Under the pieces are notes generated by a model. It ran no database searches, was not told the DNA's origin, and worked only from the letters and a program-made list of their open reading frames with translations. Positions 17,168-25,878 of a stretch of 64,000 nucleotides of DNA are shown here, piece after piece. Source of the DNA: Marinobacter profundi (GTDB lineage Bacteria > Pseudomonadota > Gammaproteobacteria > Pseudomonadales > Oleiphilaceae); NCBI RefSeq assembly GCF_002744715.1, contig NZ_KZ319371.1, positions 290,807 to 354,806 on the forward strand, read 5' to 3'. The translations under genes were made by a program, and so were the position numbers. Within the stretch, counting starts at the first letter, position 1. Every line of letters starts with the position of its first letter.

Positions 17168-17938
17168 ATGTGCCTGATAGCCTTCGCCCTTGCCCAGCAT
17201 CCCGAGTACCCCCTCGTCGTGGCGGCCAACCGTGACGAATTCTTCCAGCGGCCGACGGCGGCCATGGACTGGTGGCCGGACCAGAATCTGCTCGCCGGCC
17301 GCGATCTCAGCTCCGGCGGCACCTGGCTGGCGGTATCCCGGGATGGCCGGGTGGCCGCGGTGACCAACGTCCGCGAAGGCAGTCCGGAGCCGGGACGGGT
17401 CTCCCGGGGCGAGCTGCCGGTGCTCGCACTGTCCGGGCCCGACGCTATTGCCTCGCAGTTACCGGCACACCAGCATGACTACGCCGGTTTCAACCTGCTC
17501 AGCCTGGCTGACCGCTCCGGCTGGTACTACAGCAACCGGGATGCCCACCCCGGCCGCCATATTCACCGCGGGGTTTACGGTCTGAGCAACCACCTGCTGC
17601 AAAGCCCCTGGCCAAAACTGCTGCGCCTGCGGGACGGCTTTGCCAGCACGCTGCGCAAGGATCTCGGCGCCGGGCCGCAAGCACTGCACCGGGACCTGAT
17701 CCGGTTACTGCAGGATGACACCCCGGCAGACGACCGCGACCTGCCGGACACCGGCGTCGATATCGCCACCGAGCGGATGCTGTCGTCACCCTTTATCCGC
17801 GGCGAGGCCTATGGCACCCGCGCCACCACCATTGTTTCTGTAGGCGCCAGCGGAGAGATACTGGTGACCGAACAAACCTGGCTGCCATTTGGCCGCCCTG
17901 GCGAGCAAAGACAGTTCAGCTGGCAGCGTGAATCCTGA
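17168..17938 (+). CDS. NRDE/TANGO2-family protein
   Basis: A 256-residue member of the NRDE (TANGO2) family, recognised by the N-terminal MCLIAFALAQHPEYPLVVAA and the AANRDEFF motif at ~19-26. It has a Cys at position 2 and GGTWLAVSRDGRVAAVTNVR, resembling an Ntn-hydrolase-type start. Eukaryotic TANGO2 homologues have been linked to haem trafficking and lipid metabolism; the bacterial function is not established. It is followed by an extended -10 and xseB-ispA, so it is probably a separate unit. Confidence 0.88.
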   Translation: MCLIAFALAQHPEYPLVVAANRDEFFQRPTAAMDWWPDQNLLAGRDLSSGGTWLAVSRDGRVAAVTNVREGSPEPGRVSRGELPVLALSGPDAIASQLPAHQHDYAGFNLLSLADRSGWYYSNRDAHPGRHIHRGVYGLSNHLLQSPWPKLLRLRDGFASTLRKDLGAGPQALHRDLIRLLQDDTPADDRDLPDTGVDIATERMLSSPFIRGEAYGTRATTIVSVGASGEILVTEQTWLPFGRPGEQRQFSWQRES

Positions 17939-17943
17939 AGCTT

Positions 17944-17952
17944 TGATATAAT
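17944..17952 (+). promoter_or_regulatory. Extended -10 promoter for xseB-ispA
   Basis: TGATATAAT (TGn plus perfect TATAAT) lies 38 bp before the xseB start. There is no good -35, as is usual for extended -10 promoters. Confidence 0.5.
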
Positions 17953-17990
17953 CGCGCCAAACCGCACCACAACCGGAGGGGCCGACCAGC

Positions 17991-18245
17991 ATGGCCGACC
18001 AGACCAGCACGACATCCATTGCCGACTTTGAAAAATCCCTGGACGAACTTGAAAAACTGGTCAGGGACCTGGAGCAGGGCGAGCTCTCCCTGGAGCAGTC
18101 GCTGGCGGCCTTCGAGCGCGGGGTCAAACTGACCCGGGATTGCCAGCAGGCCCTGAAATCTGCGGAACAACGGGTGGAGCAACTGGTACAGAACCAGGAT
18201 GGCAGCCTGACAACTCGCCCCTTCAATCCGGATGAGACTGCCTGA
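17991..18245 (+). CDS. xseB: Exodeoxyribonuclease VII small subunit XseB
   Basis: XseB is the small subunit that assembles on XseA to give exonuclease VII, which degrades single-stranded DNA. It has 84 residues with the typical helical hairpin [20 protein letters not shown] followed by [12 protein letters not shown] and a coiled [26 protein letters not shown] lies upstream. The stop and the ispA start share one base (TGATG); xseB-ispA-dxs is a conserved order. Confidence 0.95.
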   Translation: MADQTSTTSIADFEKSLDELEKLVRDLEQGELSLEQSLAAFERGVKLTRDCQQALKSAEQRVEQLVQNQDGSLTTRPFNPDETA

Positions 18246-19144
18246 TGCCCAGATCCACCACGGCTGCGACCGCCTTTCTCGAGACCTGCCGCGGCCGCAT
18301 CGACCAGGCCCTGGAAGCCCGCTTTGCCATTGATGTGGCCTCGACACCCCGGCTGCTCGAAGCCATGAAGTACAGTGTCCTTGGCGGCGGCAAGCGCATC
18401 CGCCCGGCGCTGTGCCTGGGGGCCGCCCAGGCCCTGGGGCAGTCCACCGAGGTGGCCGTGGTGCCGGCCTGCAGTGTCGAGCTGATTCATGCCTATTCGC
18501 TGATCCACGACGACTTGCCGGCGATGGACGATGACGAGTTGCGGCGCGGGCGACCGACTACTCACATCGCCTTTGATGAGGCCACCGCTATCCTGGCGGG
18601 GGATGCCCTGCAGACCATGGCCTTCGGCTGGCTGGCCGAGGCACCGGGGCTAAGTGAGGGTACCCGGCTCGGCATGATCCGGGAGCTGGCGGTGGCCAGC
18701 GGCCACCGGGGCATGGTGGGCGGCCAGGCAATCGACCTGGAATCCGTGGGCAAGACCCTGACGGTGGAAGCCCTGGAGCGCATGCACCGGGCCAAGACCG
18801 GCGCGCTGATCGAGTCCAGCGTCCGCCTCGGCGCACTGACCGCAGAGCGGGTCCGGGATGATCAGCTGGCACGCCTGTCCGACTATGCCGGCGCCCTTGG
18901 CCTGGCCTTTCAGGTCCAGGACGACCTGCTGGACATTGAGGGTGATACCGCCGTTATCGGCAAACCCCAGGGCTCCGACCTGGCCCGCGCCAAGCCAACC
19001 TACCCGGCCCTGCTAGGTATTGACGGCGCGCGGACCTATCTGCAGCGCCTGCTGGACACCGCGCTGATCAGCCTCGGCGGCTTCGGCCCGGAAGCCGATC
19101 CTCTGCGCGCCATGGCCGACTTTATCGTGGCGCGTAACCACTGA
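18245..19144 (+). CDS. ispA: (2E,6E)-farnesyl diphosphate synthase IspA
   Basis: IspA condenses dimethylallyl and isopentenyl diphosphates to geranyl and then farnesyl diphosphate, the precursor for undecaprenyl phosphate and quinones. It has 299 residues; the first Asp-rich motif DDLPAMDDDE is at 89-98 and the second, DDLLD, at 226-230, with GGGKRIRP at 48-54. It is translationally coupled to xseB. Confidence 0.96.
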   Translation: MPRSTTAATAFLETCRGRIDQALEARFAIDVASTPRLLEAMKYSVLGGGKRIRPALCLGAAQALGQSTEVAVVPACSVELIHAYSLIHDDLPAMDDDELRRGRPTTHIAFDEATAILAGDALQTMAFGWLAEAPGLSEGTRLGMIRELAVASGHRGMVGGQAIDLESVGKTLTVEALERMHRAKTGALIESSVRLGALTAERVRDDQLARLSDYAGALGLAFQVQDDLLDIEGDTAVIGKPQGSDLARAKPTYPALLGIDGARTYLQRLLDTALISLGGFGPEADPLRAMADFIVARNH

Positions 19145-19225
19145 GCTCGACAGGCTGGCCTGTCAATCCCACCTCAATCCGGCAATCCACCGGTTTTGGG
19201 TGTGAAACAGGCCGCCTTCATCCCG

Positions 19226-19231
19226 TATAAT
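19226..19231 (+). promoter_or_regulatory. Consensus -10 box upstream of dxs
   Basis: A perfect TATAAT 48 bp before the dxs start. The -35 region (TGAAAC at 17 bp) is poor. It suggests dxs has its own promoter in addition to readthrough from ispA. Confidence 0.45.
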
Positions 19232-19279
19232 ACCCGTTCGCACAACTATCGCTCACCTATCCGGAAAAGACCCGAGCAG

Positions 19280-21214
19280 ATGCAGGATACATATACATTC
19301 AGGGAGTTCCCGCCACAACGGCCGAACACGCCGCTGCTGGACCGGATAGATACCCCGGACCAGCTCCGTCTGCTGTCTGCAGACCAGCTTCCCCAGCTGG
19401 CGAGGGAGCTGCGCGCTTTCCTGCTGTGGTCCGTCAGCCAGACCGGCGGCCATTTTGGCGCCGGCCTCGGAGTGCTGGAGCTGACCGTGGCACTGCATTA
19501 TGTCTTCAATACCCCGAGCGATCGCCTGGTCTGGGACGTCGGCCACCAGGCCTACCCCCACAAGATCCTCACCGGTCGCCGGGAGCAGATGGACACCATT
19601 CGCCGCAAGGGCGGCCTTGCCGGCTTCCCCAAGCGCGCCGAAAGCGAATACGACACCTTTGGCGTCGGCCACTCCAGCACCTCCATCAGTGCCGCGCTGG
19701 GCATGGCCATCGCCGCGCGGATGCAGGGTACCGGGCGCAAGAGCATTGCCGTCATCGGGGATGGCGCGATGACCGCCGGCATGGCCTTCGAGGCCCTCAA
19801 CCACGCAGGCCACCTGCATGCCGACATGCTGGTTATCCTCAACGACAACGACATGTCCATCTCCCGCAACGTGGGCGGGCTGTCCAATTACTTTGCCAAG
19901 CTGCTGGCCAGCCGCACCTACAACCAGGTTCGCGACAGCAGCAAACGGGTACTGCAAGCCGCCCCGCACCTGATGGCGCTGGCCCGCAAGACGGAAGAAC
20001 ACTTCAAGGGCATGATCGCCCCGGGCACCCTGTTCGAGGAACTGGGCTTCAATTACATCGGCCCCATTGACGGCCACGACCTGCCGCTGCTGGTGGAAAC
20101 CCTGGAGAATATCCGCGAGCTCGATGGCCCGCAATTCCTCCACGTGGTCACGACCAAGGGCAAGGGGTTTGCACCGGCGGAAGCGGACCCGATCGGATAT
20201 CACGCCATCAACAAGATCGAGCCGGTCCCGGCCAGCAAACCGGAACCGGTGGCGCCACAAACGCCGAAACCGAAATATGCCAACGTATTCGGCCAGTGGT
20301 TATGTGACAGTGCCGCCCAGGATGAGCGGGTGGTGGGTATCACCCCGGCCATGTGCGAAGGCTCGGACCTGCTGGCGTTCTCGGAACGCTTCCCGGACCG
20401 CTATTTTGATGTCGCCATAGCCGAACAGCATGCGGTGACCCTGGCTGCGGGACTGGCCTGCGACGGCGCCAAGCCGGTGGTCGCTATCTATTCGACCTTC
20501 CTGCAACGGGCCTATGACCAGCTGGTTCACGATGTCGCCATCCAGGACCTGGACGTGCTGTTTGCCATCGACCGCGCCGGCCTGGTGGGCGAGGACGGGC
20601 CGACCCATGCCGGCGCCTTCGACATCACTTACCTGCGCTGCATCCCCAACATGGTCATCATGACCCCGTCGGATGAAAACGAAACCCGCCAGATGCTGCA
20701 AACCGGCATGCTGTTTGACGGCCCGGCGGCGGTTCGCTATCCGCGGGGCACCGGTCCGGGCGCGGTAATCGAGCAGGAACTGCGGCCACTGCCGATCGGT
20801 CGCGGCCGCCAGGTTCGTGACGGCAAAACCGTGGCCATCCTCAACTTCGGCACCCTGTTGACCCCGGCCCTGGAAGCCGCAGGGATCCTGGACGCCACCG
20901 TGGCCGACATGCGCTTCGTCAAGCCGCTCGACAAATCCCTGGTACTGGAACTGGCCAGGCAACATGACCTGCTGGTTACGCTGGAAGAAAACACCGTTGC
21001 CGGCGGCGCAGGCAGTGCGGTTACGGAATTCCTCAATGCCGAGGGCATCACCCAGCCGGTTTTACAGCTGGGGCTGCCTGACACCTTCATCGATCACGGT
21101 AAGCACGAGGAACTGCTGGCGGAGTGCGGCCTGGATGCACGAGGTATTCGCCAGGCCATCGAGAAACGGCTGGACCGCATGCGTCAGCATCAGTCCCTGA
21201 AGGCCGTTCCTTAA
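19280..21214 (+). CDS. dxs: 1-deoxy-D-xylulose-5-phosphate synthase Dxs
   Basis: Dxs is a thiamine-diphosphate enzyme condensing pyruvate and glyceraldehyde 3-phosphate, the entry step of the MEP isoprenoid pathway. It has 644 residues from ATG 19280 ([10 protein letters not shown]). ThDP-binding [19 protein letters not shown] leads into NDNDMSIS, catalytic Glu lies in [13 protein letters not shown], and [15 protein letters not shown] follows. Its product feeds IspA, encoded just upstream. Convergent with ribA. Confidence 0.97.
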   Translation: MQDTYTFREFPPQRPNTPLLDRIDTPDQLRLLSADQLPQLARELRAFLLWSVSQTGGHFGAGLGVLELTVALHYVFNTPSDRLVWDVGHQAYPHKILTGRREQMDTIRRKGGLAGFPKRAESEYDTFGVGHSSTSISAALGMAIAARMQGTGRKSIAVIGDGAMTAGMAFEALNHAGHLHADMLVILNDNDMSISRNVGGLSNYFAKLLASRTYNQVRDSSKRVLQAAPHLMALARKTEEHFKGMIAPGTLFEELGFNYIGPIDGHDLPLLVETLENIRELDGPQFLHVVTTKGKGFAPAEADPIGYHAINKIEPVPASKPEPVAPQTPKPKYANVFGQWLCDSAAQDERVVGITPAMCEGSDLLAFSERFPDRYFDVAIAEQHAVTLAAGLACDGAKPVVAIYSTFLQRAYDQLVHDVAIQDLDVLFAIDRAGLVGEDGPTHAGAFDITYLRCIPNMVIMTPSDENETRQMLQTGMLFDGPAAVRYPRGTGPGAVIEQELRPLPIGRGRQVRDGKTVAILNFGTLLTPALEAAGILDATVADMRFVKPLDKSLVLELARQHDLLVTLEENTVAGGAGSAVTEFLNAEGITQPVLQLGLPDTFIDHGKHEELLAECGLDARGIRQAIEKRLDRMRQHQSLKAVP

Positions 21215-21246
21215 GTCAGAAGGAAGACGTCCAGCCGGCGACCCGG

Positions 21247-21861
21247 TCAGACCGTCGGGTCGTCGTCCTGATGGGTATCAAGCCAGTGCCCCAGCTTGCT
21301 CTGCTTGGTATTGAGGTAGCTTTCGTTGTGGGGGTTGCGGCCGACATGCAGGGCCACCCGCTCGGCGACCTCGATCCCAAGTGACTCCAATGCTGCCACC
21401 TTGCGCGGGTTATTGGTCATCAGCCGCAGGCTCTTGATACCGAGGTGACCAAGCATATCCTTGCACATGCTGTAATCGCGCAGGTCCGCGGCGAACCCCA
21501 GCTGCTCGTTCGCCTCAACCGTGTCGGCGCCCTGGTCCTGCAGGTGATAGGCGCGAATCTTGTTCAGCAGCCCGATACCCCGTCCTTCCTGTCGCAGATA
21601 CAACAGGATGCCACGACCTTCGCGGGCAATACTGCGCAGCGCCTCCTCCAACTGATAACCACAGTCACAGCGCATGCTGTAGAGCGCATCTCCGGTCAGA
21701 CACTCGGAATGAGTCCGTGCCAGCATCGGTTCGCCACTCCCCAGATCTCCAAGCGTCAGGGCAACATGCTCCTTGCCGGTGTCCGGTTCCTCGAAACCGT
21801 GCATGTCAAAGACACCGAAGGGTGTTGGTAACCGGCAAGTCTGGATGTAACGGACAGCCAC
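21247..21861 (-). CDS. ribA: GTP cyclohydrolase II RibA
   Basis: RibA opens GTP to the first riboflavin intermediate. It is the 204-residue stand-alone form, with zinc ligands C54, C65 and C67 ([18 protein letters not shown]) and catalytic [12 protein letters not shown]. It uses a GTG start at 21861 with CGAGGA upstream. A stand-alone RibA here implies RibB or a RibBA fusion elsewhere. Confidence 0.95.
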   Translation of the reverse strand: MAVRYIQTCRLPTPFGVFDMHGFEEPDTGKEHVALTLGDLGSGEPMLARTHSECLTGDALYSMRCDCGYQLEEALRSIAREGRGILLYLRQEGRGIGLLNKIRAYHLQDQGADTVEANEQLGFAADLRDYSMCKDMLGHLGIKSLRLMTNNPRKVAALESLGIEVAERVALHVGRNPHNESYLNTKQSKLGHWLDTHQDDDPTV

Positions 21862-21896
21862 AATGATTCCTCGTGGTTAACTTCAGTAAGCCGCGC

Positions 21897-21905
21897 ATTT
21901 TACCA
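21897..21905 (-). promoter_or_regulatory. Extended -10 promoter for ribA
   Basis: On the minus strand TGGTAAAAT (TGn plus TAAAAT) lies 35 bp before the GTG start; there is no convincing -35. The 165-bp gap to moaA shows no FMN riboswitch-like structure by eye. Confidence 0.4.
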
Positions 21906-22026
21906 GAAGGCTCGCGGATGGCGTAGTGTAACCCGGTGATTGACGTCATGACCGCACAGCGGTACGGGTCGCACAGGCCTGTGGCAACCAGTGGCAGGCA
22001 GATTTCAGGAAGCAGGATGCGGGGGT

Positions 22027-23037
22027 TCAGCCGCCTGTGGCATTCATGAAGCGGAGAATCTGCGGCTCTTCTTCGAGACTGAAGTGGTGTTTTTCCGGCT
22101 TGATCGCCATCGCACCATACAGCGCCTCACGTACCCGGTGATCGACCGATTGCTGATCCTGGGGGCCATCACGGAGTACCGCCCGCAAATCCACTGAATG
22201 CTCGTTGCCCAGGCAGAGCAGCAAACGGCCTTCGGTGGTGATCCGCACGCGATTGCAGTCGCCACAGAAGTTGTGACTGTGCGGGGAGATAAAGCCGATA
22301 CGGGTGTCATGACCGGGAATCCGGAAATACCGGGACGGTCCGCCGGTATCGTCCTTCGCAGCTTCCAGTGGAAACTCCTGACGAATGAGCTCCCGCAACT
22401 CGTCACTGGCAATGAATGCACTGGAACGGTCGTGCTCGGTAATGACACCGAGTGGCATTTCTTCAATAAAGCTCAGATCCAGACCACGTGCCAGGGCGAA
22501 CCGGACCAGCGGTAACACCTCGTGCTCATTGCGCCCCCGCAGTATGACGGCATTGAGCTTGGTGTGGCGGAAGCCGGCGCGCTGCGCCGCCTCAATACCA
22601 GCCAGCACCCGACCAAGACGCCCGGTTCTGGTGAGCTCATGAAAGCGGCCTTCATCCAGGCTGTCCAGGCTGATATTGAGGCGATCCACACCTGCGGCCT
22701 TCAGTGGCTCGGCGAGATCCTGAAGCCGCCCGCCATTCGTGGTCATGCATAGCTCGCGCAGTCCCGGAAGCGCTTTCAGCCGCTTTGCCAGGCCGACTAC
22801 ACCCGGCCTGACCAACGGCTCGCCACCGGTCAGCCGGATCTTGGTAACGCCACAGGCAACCAGGTTACGGGCCAGCGCTTCCATTTCTTCGAGGGACAAT
22901 ACCTCACTCTTGGGAAGGAAGGTCATATCCTCGGACATACAATAGACACAGCGGAAGTCACAACGATCGGTCACCGACAACCGGACATAGGTGACCCGGC
23001 GCCCAAAGTTATCAACCAACGGTTGTGCAATCGTCAT
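22027..23037 (-). CDS. moaA: GTP 3',8-cyclase MoaA
   Basis: MoaA is a radical-SAM enzyme that rearranges GTP to 3',8-cyclo-GTP in molybdenum cofactor synthesis. It has 336 residues. The first cluster is C26-x3-C30-x2-C33 ([10 protein letters not shown]) and the second [19 protein letters not shown]; the C-terminus ends in Gly-Gly, which is required for activity. ATG 23037 has GGAG 7 nt upstream, inside the moaC end. It follows moaC with a 2-bp gap. Confidence 0.96.
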   Translation of the reverse strand: MTIAQPLVDNFGRRVTYVRLSVTDRCDFRCVYCMSEDMTFLPKSEVLSLEEMEALARNLVACGVTKIRLTGGEPLVRPGVVGLAKRLKALPGLRELCMTTNGGRLQDLAEPLKAAGVDRLNISLDSLDEGRFHELTRTGRLGRVLAGIEAAQRAGFRHTKLNAVILRGRNEHEVLPLVRFALARGLDLSFIEEMPLGVITEHDRSSAFIASDELRELIRQEFPLEAAKDDTGGPSRYFRIPGHDTRIGFISPHSHNFCGDCNRVRITTEGRLLLCLGNEHSVDLRAVLRDGPQDQQSVDHRVREALYGAMAIKPEKHHFSLEEEPQILRFMNATGG

Positions 23038-23039
23038 GG

Positions 23040-23525
23040 TCAAGCTCCGCTATCTACTTTCCAGTGTCCGCTCCGCCCACCTTTCTTCTCGAGCAAGCGG
23101 ATGTCGCCAATCTGCATGCCCCGATCAACGGCCTTGCACATGTCGTACAGGGTCAGCGCCGCCACACTGACCGCAGTCAGTGCTTCCATTTCCACCCCGG
23201 TCTGCCCGGCCAGCTTGCAGCGCGCCTCGATGCGGACGCCCGGCAAGGTATCATCCGGGACCAGCTCCACTTTTACCGAGGTGAGATTCAGGGCGTGACA
23301 GAGCGGAATCAGGTCGTGGGTTTTCTTGGCGGCCATGATGGCTGCTACCCGCGCCACCGCCAGCACATCCCCCTTGGGGTGCTCGCCGTCGACAATCATC
23401 GCGAGGGTTTCCGGCGCCATATGGATGACACCCTCGGCCCGGGCTTCCCGCTCGGTGACGGACTTGTCGGTGACGTCCACCATACGGGCCGCGCCCTTGG
23501 CATCAAGATGAGTAAGCTCGCTCAC
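23040..23525 (-). CDS. moaC: Cyclic pyranopterin monophosphate synthase MoaC
   Basis: MoaC converts the MoaA product to cyclic pyranopterin monophosphate. It has 161 residues from a GTG start at 23525 with AGGAGA upstream, aligning with the usual N-terminus ([20 protein letters not shown]). Family motifs [13 protein letters not shown] and [21 protein letters not shown] contain the active-site residues. A longer frame upstream overlaps the Nudix gene and is not favoured. Confidence 0.95.
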   Translation of the reverse strand: MSELTHLDAKGAARMVDVTDKSVTEREARAEGVIHMAPETLAMIVDGEHPKGDVLAVARVAAIMAAKKTHDLIPLCHALNLTSVKVELVPDDTLPGVRIEARCKLAGQTGVEMEALTAVSVAALTLYDMCKAVDRGMQIGDIRLLEKKGGRSGHWKVDSGA

Positions 23526-23604
23526 AAAGTCTCCTGTTTCAGGGCTGACATGCCTTGAGTAACGGCTGGAACCGCCTTTGTTCTCAGCATAACAGATATA
23601 GTCG

Positions 23605-24546
23605 CTACCACCAGTAACTGATCCCGGCAATGCCCTGGCTTCCGGCAGCCCTGGCCTTGAGCAGATCGCCCGGACCGACGCCGCCCAGCGCGAAAACCGG
23701 CATCGGAGCTAGCTGGACCTGCTCCGCCAGCGATGGCCAGCCAAGGGTGGCGGCGCCGGGATGGGAGGGCGTCGGCTGAACCGGCCCGAGGGTAATGAAA
23801 TCCGCCGCCAGGGTCGCGGCGTGGGCAACCTCATCCCTGTTATGGCAGGACACCGCCAGCAACTTGTCCCGGCCAACCGGCCTCTCGGCGAGTTGGACAG
23901 CCTCCCGCCAGGGCAAGTGCACGCCAGCCGCTTCCGGCACGCTGGCAAGAACCGCCGGACTGCCTTGGAGCATCAGTCGGCTGCCGGCGGCACTACACAG
24001 CTCAAGCGCCTGTCGAGCCAGTTCCAGGTAGGCGCCGGGCTCCAGCCACGGCGCCCGCAACAGCACCAGGGGGGGCGCACCAGTCGCCAGCGCCTGCGCC
24101 AGTCTGGTCGCCCCCTCGGCGGGCGTGCGGAACGGACCGGTGATTCCGTAACGGTCCGGTAACCGCAAGGCCCCCAGAATTGCCCGGTTGGCAGCGGGGA
24201 AGTCATGGTCACGGAGCTCATCAAGGCGCATCCAGCGCACGGGCTGGCCTTCGCGTCCTTCCGCCACACCCGTGGCCGCGCTGGTTTGCCAGACGTCCAG
24301 AAATACCCGCTTGTCCCCGTAATCGTGGCGGATGCCGATAACCGGCTGCAGGCTGCCGAGAGGCACGGCGAGGCCGGTTTCCTCGGCAATTTCCCTGACA
24401 AGCGCCTGGCCGACGGTCTCGCCGGGCTCGACCTTCCCCCCCGGAAACTCCAGCAGTCCGCCCTGATGGGCGTGCTCCGGCCGGCGCGCAATCAGCAGCC
24501 GGTCATCACGCCAAATCACCGCGACCGCAACGTGAACCTCTTTCAC
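23605..24546 (-). CDS. Nudix hydrolase fused to ThiE/TenI-like domain
   Basis: A 313-residue two-domain protein. Residues 1-130 are a MutT-like Nudix domain with a full box, [18 protein letters not shown] then AEETGL, as in 8-oxo-dGTP sanitising MutT. Residues ~140-313 resemble thiamine phosphate synthase/TenI ([41 protein letters not shown]). The ThiE substrate motif NDR is replaced by LQGS, so it is probably not a genuine thiamine phosphate synthase. The same fusion next to argJ and secA is known in pseudomonads. GTG start, 2 bp after the argJ stop. Confidence 0.88.
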   Translation of the reverse strand: MKEVHVAVAVIWRDDRLLIARRPEHAHQGGLLEFPGGKVEPGETVGQALVREIAEETGLAVPLGSLQPVIGIRHDYGDKRVFLDVWQTSAATGVAEGREGQPVRWMRLDELRDHDFPAANRAILGALRLPDRYGITGPFRTPAEGATRLAQALATGAPPLVLLRAPWLEPGAYLELARQALELCSAAGSRLMLQGSPAVLASVPEAAGVHLPWREAVQLAERPVGRDKLLAVSCHNRDEVAHAATLAADFITLGPVQPTPSHPGAATLGWPSLAEQVQLAPMPVFALGGVGPGDLLKARAAGSQGIAGISYWW

Positions 24547-24548
24547 AC

Positions 24549-25763
24549 TCAGGTCCGGTACTCTGCGTTGATGGTGACGTAGTCGTGGGAGAAGTCACAG
24601 GTCCAGACCGTTTCGGCAACATCACCTCGCTTCAGATCGATGCGGATGGTGATTTCCTCCTGGTCCATCACCGCCTGGCCACGCTCCTCACTGTAATCCC
24701 CGGCCCGGCCGCCATCCCGCACCAGGCAAACGTTACCGAGCCAGATTTCCAGCGCCTCGAGGTCGAGGCCGGCGACCCCGGCGCGGCCAACGGCCGCAAG
24801 GATCCGCCCCCAGTTCGGGTCAGAGGCGAACAGCGCAGTTTTTACCAGAGGCGAGTGGGCCACGGTATAGGCCACATCGAGGGCTTCCTGCTGACTGGCT
24901 GCGGCCTCCACGGCAATGGTTACAAATTTGGTGGCACCCTCGCCGTCCCGCACGATGGCATGTGCCAGCTCCAGGTAGACATCGGCCAGTGCCGCTTTCA
25001 GTTCCGGCAGCAACGGACTGTCGACTCCGATCTCCTCGCCGGCCTGGCCGCTGGCAATCAGCATGCAGGCATCATTGGTGGAGGTGTCGCCATCAATGGT
25101 GATGCGGTTGAAGGACTTCTCCCCCAGCTCACTGGCCAGGGCCTGCAGCGCCTCGGGGGAGATCCGGGCATCGGTAGCAATGAAGCCGAGCATGGTCGCC
25201 ATGTTGGGCCGGATCATTCCCGCGCCCTTGCTGATCCCGGAGATGGTAATCGAGTGACCGCCCAGGATCAGCTGGCGGCTGGCACCCTTGGGCCGGGTGT
25301 CGGTGGTCATGATGCCACTGGCTGCCTCGGCCCAGTGGCCCTCGGCAACATCTGCCACCGCTGCCGGCAGGGCTGCGACCAGCTTGGCCACCGGAAGCGG
25401 CTCGCCGATCACGCCGGTCGAGAACGGCAGCACCTGGTTGGGCTGGACGCCGGTAACGTCTGCCAGCGCCGCGCAACAGGCCAGGGCATCGGTCATACCG
25501 CGGGCACCGGTACCGGCATTGGCATTACCGGTATTGATCAGCAGATAGCGGGGACTTGCTTCCGTCAGGTGCTTGCGAGCCAGCGTCACGGGGGCTGCGC
25601 AGAACTGGTTCCTGGTAAAAATGCCCGCCACCCGGCTGCCCTCAGCCAGCTCCAGCACTACCAGGTCCTTGCGCCCCGGTTTCTTGATTCCGGCACTGGC
25701 AATGCCCAGCCGAACGCCCGCCACCGGAAAAAAGTCGGGTAATGTGCCCGGTCCTACCGCCAT
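24549..25763 (-). CDS. argJ: Glutamate N-acetyltransferase / amino-acid acetyltransferase ArgJ
   Basis: ArgJ recycles the acetyl group from N-acetylornithine to glutamate in arginine synthesis. It has 404 residues from ATG 25763, which has an AGGAG site. The self-cleavage site and nucleophile Thr190 lie in RPNMATMLGF, and the oxyanion-hole region is LPFSTGVIGE. Cleavage would give alpha and beta chains. It is followed 2 bp later by the Nudix fusion, and a terminator separates it from secA. Confidence 0.95.
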   Translation of the reverse strand: MAVGPGTLPDFFPVAGVRLGIASAGIKKPGRKDLVVLELAEGSRVAGIFTRNQFCAAPVTLARKHLTEASPRYLLINTGNANAGTGARGMTDALACCAALADVTGVQPNQVLPFSTGVIGEPLPVAKLVAALPAAVADVAEGHWAEAASGIMTTDTRPKGASRQLILGGHSITISGISKGAGMIRPNMATMLGFIATDARISPEALQALASELGEKSFNRITIDGDTSTNDACMLIASGQAGEEIGVDSPLLPELKAALADVYLELAHAIVRDGEGATKFVTIAVEAAASQQEALDVAYTVAHSPLVKTALFASDPNWGRILAAVGRAGVAGLDLEALEIWLGNVCLVRDGGRAGDYSEERGQAVMDQEEITIRIDLKRGDVAETVWTCDFSHDYVTINAEYRT

Positions 25764-25813
25764 GGTATGTCTCCTCGTTGCAATCCGTCGCCGGCCTGTA
25801 CCGGCATGTAAAC

Positions 25814-25849
25814 GAAAAACCCGCAGCCTGGAAGCTCCAGGGTGCGGGT
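25814..25849 (-). terminator. Intrinsic terminator of secA
   Basis: On the minus strand ACCCGCA and TGCGGGT close a longer, slightly bulged stem (CCTGGAGC/TTCCAGG) directly followed by TTTTTCG, 30 bp after the secA stop. argJ expression would therefore need its own promoter. Confidence 0.85.
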
Positions 25850-25878
25850 CGTCTGTTACTGCAGTCACTTACTGGCGG

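Noticed and set aside
21862..22026. FMN riboswitch upstream of ribA
   Set aside because: The leader after the extended -10 is only about 30 nt and has no RFN-like pairing.
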